In this document: one piece after another, positions 60,331 to 64,000 of the stretch
Layout: each line of letters starts with the position of its first letter
How positions within the stretch are numbered: position 1 is the stretch's first letter
NCBI GenBank assembly: GCA_040954595.2
Contig: CM082582.2
Span: 7,688,001-7,752,000 of the forward strand
Source of the DNA: Balanoglossus misakiensis
Taxonomy: Eukaryota; Hemichordata
Reading direction: 5' to 3'
DNA: 64,000 nt
The notes under the pieces: generated by a model
Database searches by the model: none
What the model saw: only the letters and a program-made list of their open reading frames with translations
What the model was told of the DNA's origin: nothing
Position numbers and translations under genes: made by a program

Positions 60331-62289
60331 TGATGGATGCATCGGATTATAAATATGCGCACTTCTCGCACACACGGATTGTATGATACCTCATAAAATA
60401 TGTAGCACACATGTATAAAGTGGGAAGGATGTGACCTCGACTCTTGGCTCTCCATCCTTGAAATGTGTTGCACAGGGTTCCCTAATTAACTCCAGATAAA
60501 TTTTGCCACAATCCTAAATTATGCAATTCCACCATTAGCCACTGAAGAAAATACCAGCATATGACCTCATTGCTGCCTGAGTCCATTTTTTTCATTTTAG
60601 TTATTTTTCACTAATTTATGGGTTAATCAATTTCATAACTGACATGAATGTGTCCCTCACTCTGGTATACAACAAAACACCATACATCTAATTAATTATT
60701 ATATGGACATAATTCTGTGCAGAAATCACAATTTGTTGCATATTATTATTAATATGATAGAAGTAGAGAATGTGTAATCAGGAATAGAAGTCTTCTTTAT
60801 GAACGAAATCAGTAGATCATAATGCCATGATTATAAACCATAGACCAGAGCTGTTCTGAATTGAACAACTTTACAACTGGCAAACTGAACTCGAAAGGGA
60901 CATGGTAAGAATTAACCAGAGTAGAATATGAACTCATACATATTCACTTGCATCCATATATACTGGGAGAGGAGTTTGATATTTGATATATCTGTTGATT
61001 GTCGGGGGCCCAGCAAGAGTTTTTTCTCTTGGAGGAATGTTTCAGAATGTTCCAGCTGTATTATTAGAGTTAACTTATTAAGTTACCCCCAAAAAAGTGG
61101 TAATTAATATTTTTTTTATTGTGGATAATACAACAAGTTGCGGCTTGTCAAGTTTTAATTTTTGTTGTGTGTGGAAAAAGTGCATACAGTTAACTATTGA
61201 GAGACGTTATGTTGTCATAAAATGAATTGACATGAGTTGGTGTAGGAGAGGGACATGAGGATTTTTTCCCTGACGCTTGGGGCAAAGAACTCAAGTCCTA
61301 GTTTTCCAATTCAGAACCTGTGATAAAACGTTTACAGATTAAAGTAGCATCACAGGTTGAAGTAGCGTAGTAATGACTTTAAAAGTATTTCACCAAATAT
61401 TTGTTTTGTTGTATAGCTGACATGTCTGTGAAATTCACAGATTGCAAAATAGTGTCTTTCACATAATAAGAACTCAGTAATTTTAATTTATATGGTTATT
61501 TATGATAAACCTGCTTCTATAAAGTTTAACCCAAGGTGTTCAATAATGTACAATATGTTTCCGTATTTGTACATGCAGTATGCATAGTTACAGTATGACT
61601 GATGTACATGTATTCATATATGCATAATGTACCTTTATAACTGAGTAACTATTTTTGGCTGGATGCCTGTTTATTTGCAATCTTGTGTAATTTTATTTTA
61701 TTGTGTTTAATTTTACGACAGTCAGCTCATCACTCTGCAAAAATTCTAAACTGAACATTTAACATAGCAACAATTTTCTCCAGCCAGCTTCGGACAGAAT
61801 TTTTTGCAAGCTAGTCATATGGTCACTAAATATGGTATTTTTTATGAATTTGTAGTTACATAGCTTGGCTAATCAACGACTTCGGAATTGCATATACAAC
61901 TCCATGACCTCTAGTATAAATGATCTCTACTGTACAGAAGTTAATTTTAATCATTATGGGGACTTGGGGAGTATTCTGAAGTACTTAAAGTCACTGCACT
62001 CTTAAAAGTACACCTGCAGAATGTGGCAGCACCACTTGTGAAAATAACTTCTGAATGGTAAAGATGGTGTGTAGAGGTCAACGGATTTCTCTCATTTATT
62101 ATGTACTGGCAATTACACTATTATTGCCAGCAAAATGAAACTGGTATTTTTAGTCCCCACAGAAGAGCATGGGGAGGGAATTAGTAGATTGCCCTCTGCC
62201 CATCTGTCTACTTCCATCAGTGATCTGTATATCTCTTGATCAAGTGGGGACTGGGTCATTGACAATGACTTTGACACTGGTGATATTCA

Positions 62290-62385
<96 letters not shown>
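62290..62385. repeat. (ATC)n trinucleotide microsatellite, about 32 units
   Basis: Uninterrupted ATC repeats. Any frame is open, so it produces artificial poly-Ser, poly-His/Ile or poly-Asp reading frames; no gene is implied. Confidence 0.97.
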
Positions 62386-63115
62386 GTTTAAAGCTGTATT
62401 GCTGTAAAAATGACGTTTTTAGAGTAATTAGTGTAAAATTTTGCATAAATAGGTTTCATAGCAAGAACCCCACAAGAAGGGTTGTGCTAGTCAAATAAAA
62501 GGCACGCACGTTGTTGTGGGCTCCCTAGGGCAGTATTTCTTAGCAAAACAATGGTACACACAAATCATATAGCTCGTCGTGTAGACACTTTTTCGTGGAT
62601 TATTGTCATAAATTTACCAAATTCGCACATAATTAAAAGGGTGAATGATGATCAGTGAACCATACACATTATTGTCCAGTTGACCAATTTTTTACAGAAA
62701 GGGAGTGCCTCTTTAAATATTTCAGATTGCTCTCTCAAGATATGAATGTGTCATTGATATTAAGTTATTTATCATTAGCTGTTGATAATATATTAAAAAA
62801 ATTTTTGCCATGCAAATCTTGATCTGAAAAAAAAAAAAAGGACTGAATTTGATCTGGGCAGTGTGGAAAGTTCTTACCATTTGACATCGAGTAGAATTTC
62901 TATTAATTTGAGAAGTTAATGGTGCAATGTATTTTTGTCTCCTAGAAAATTCACCAGGCATTTAGAGTGGCTGTCCTGATTTGTAAAATACCTTCAAGTT
63001 AGGTTCCTGTGGTTGGTATTTGCCCTTACGAATATGCGCACAGTGCACAACCTCCTTTGATTTGCTGGTGACTGTGTCGTATGGGACCCATACCCAGAGA
63101 GGGAACGACACCCAC

Positions 63116-63201
63116 CCTATCACCCCCATTTTCCTCTTTAGAGGTCCAACTTTACCATAGAAAACAATGGATTTGGACCAAACCATGGTGGTGAAAGGGT
63201 A
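63116..63201. repeat. Dispersed CCCTTTCACC repeat, fullest copy
   Basis: Reads CCTATCACCCCCATTTTCCT, then TTTAGAGGTCCAACTTTACC, ATAGAAAACAATGG and ATTTGGACCAAACCATGGTG ending GTGAAAGGGTATAA. The ends are inverted (CCTATCACC / GGTGAAAGGG), so it is a small palindromic element. Related pieces are at 42899, 46752, 50729 and about 23219. Confidence 0.7.
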
Positions 63202-63813
63202 TAAGCTGAATGTGCCATGCCCCTCCTGACCTCTCTCGCTTTATCTTATCACAGCGTCTTGTGTTGCCCCAGCAAGGAATTGACACCGCTGTAAATACTG
63301 CAATATGTCATTGGCAACGATGTATGGAGCAGTCATCAGCTGCTCCCCAGAAAATTATTTATTAAGGTCTGACTTTGCCCTTGGAAGATTGGTCATTGTA
63401 GACCTAACACTCCATCAAACCCAATCCCTGGAAAAGAAAACATATTGCTTCAGATAATTGATGGAGAAACCCTTCCTGAACTGATTGCTTTGTGGGGGAT
63501 GATTATAATCAGAGGTTTACATGCTCATTAGCTTGTGAGTGGGTAATTACAACTGCAGTGTACCCAGTTTCAAGTTTGTGATTGTTTTAAGCTGTAAAAT
63601 CGGCTGAACTGTTTGCATTGCATTGGGCTGGGCGTAGATGAAAGTGGGAGGTGTAAAACTTAAATATGCTCTTTTTCTTGTCATATTTCAAGATATTGAA
63701 AGCAGCATATCCGGTAGCCGTAGTAGTTTCCGTTAGTAATTTGTGTTTTAATTTAAAAACTACTCACATTTTCCCTGGCACTTAAGCGTCACTAATAACG
63801 ATCGTCGTGTATG

Positions 63814-63849
63814 GTGTGTGTGTGTGTGTGTGTGTGGGGGGGGGGGGGG
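63814..63849. repeat. (GT)n plus poly-G tract
   Basis: About 11 GT units followed by some 15 G residues. Such tracts are polymorphic and prone to sequencing error. Confidence 0.93.
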
Positions 63850-64000
63850 AACTGATGAAACAAGTCCTGGCATGAAATTTTGTGGTATTCGAAATTTGTG
63901 CCACTTGTGAGTTGTTTCTACAAATGCTGTTGAATCTCTGATGATTGGCAATATTTTTTCAAAACAGGCAAAGAAATTCAAATATAAGATATCATTCAGT

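Noticed and set aside
62169-62498. Poly-Ser frame on + and poly-Asp frame on - strand
   Set aside because: Both are artefacts of the uninterrupted (ATC)n tract inside the junctophilin intron.

Overview
The window is eukaryotic nuclear DNA from an invertebrate animal. Genes are split into short exons with GT..AG introns, the DNA is AT-rich, and small palindromic transposon remnants and microsatellites are common. All nine genes have clear one-to-one or pre-duplication counterparts in vertebrates. Together with the repeat types this suggests a deuterostome invertebrate, such as a hemichordate, echinoderm or cephalochordate. I cannot place it more closely from sequence alone.

Layout, left to right:
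- 1-4831: no supported gene.
- 5452-9026 (-): ZFAND1, an AN1 zinc-finger/p97-proteasome adaptor.
- 10060-12997 (+): PSMG2, a proteasome assembly chaperone, head to head with ZFAND1.
- 14357-18251 (-): GTP-type PEP carboxykinase; its first exon is not identified.
- 22029-29317 (-): a PTPN1/PTPN2-type tyrosine phosphatase with an ER tail-anchor exon and a candidate alternative basic terminal exon.
- 31518-34666 (-): EIF2S2 (eIF2 beta).
- 35467-38397 (-): NOB1, the 18S rRNA 3'-end endonuclease.
- 38.7 kb to 54.06 kb (+): a WWP1/WWP2-type C2-WW4-HECT ubiquitin ligase, divergent from NOB1.
- 54627-56739 (+): a compact flavin-containing monooxygenase.
- 59932-60310 (+): first coding exon of a junctophilin; the gene runs off the right edge.

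I rebuilt the exon structures by hand from splice signals, reading-phase continuity and family conservation. For eight genes the joined exons give one uninterrupted frame with a length close to the family norm. The PCK exons are also in phase but lack the N-terminal exon, and junctophilin is represented by one exon.

The genes do not form an operon or pathway. They mix proteostasis (ZFAND1, PSMG2, WWP), translation and ribosome biogenesis (EIF2S2, NOB1), metabolism (PCK, FMO), signalling (PTPN) and excitable-cell membrane architecture (JPH). Their neighbourhood is the striking point. From memory of human gene locations, eight of the nine families lie on a small set of human segments (8q21, 14q11, 16q22-24, 18p11, 20q11-13). 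Several human neighbour pairs (NOB1-WWP2, EIF2S2-ITCH, PSMG2-PTPN2, PCK2-JPH4) appear together here, so the window looks like a compact pre-duplication version of that linkage group.

I found no RNA genes, CRISPR array, intact transposase gene or viral sequence. I did not find a clearly new biological system. The best leads are the conserved linkage, the alternative phosphatase exon that would recreate the PTPN2 ER/nuclear isoform split, the divergent NOB1/WWP promoter with an upstream ORF, and several MITE families, two of them with TTAA ends.
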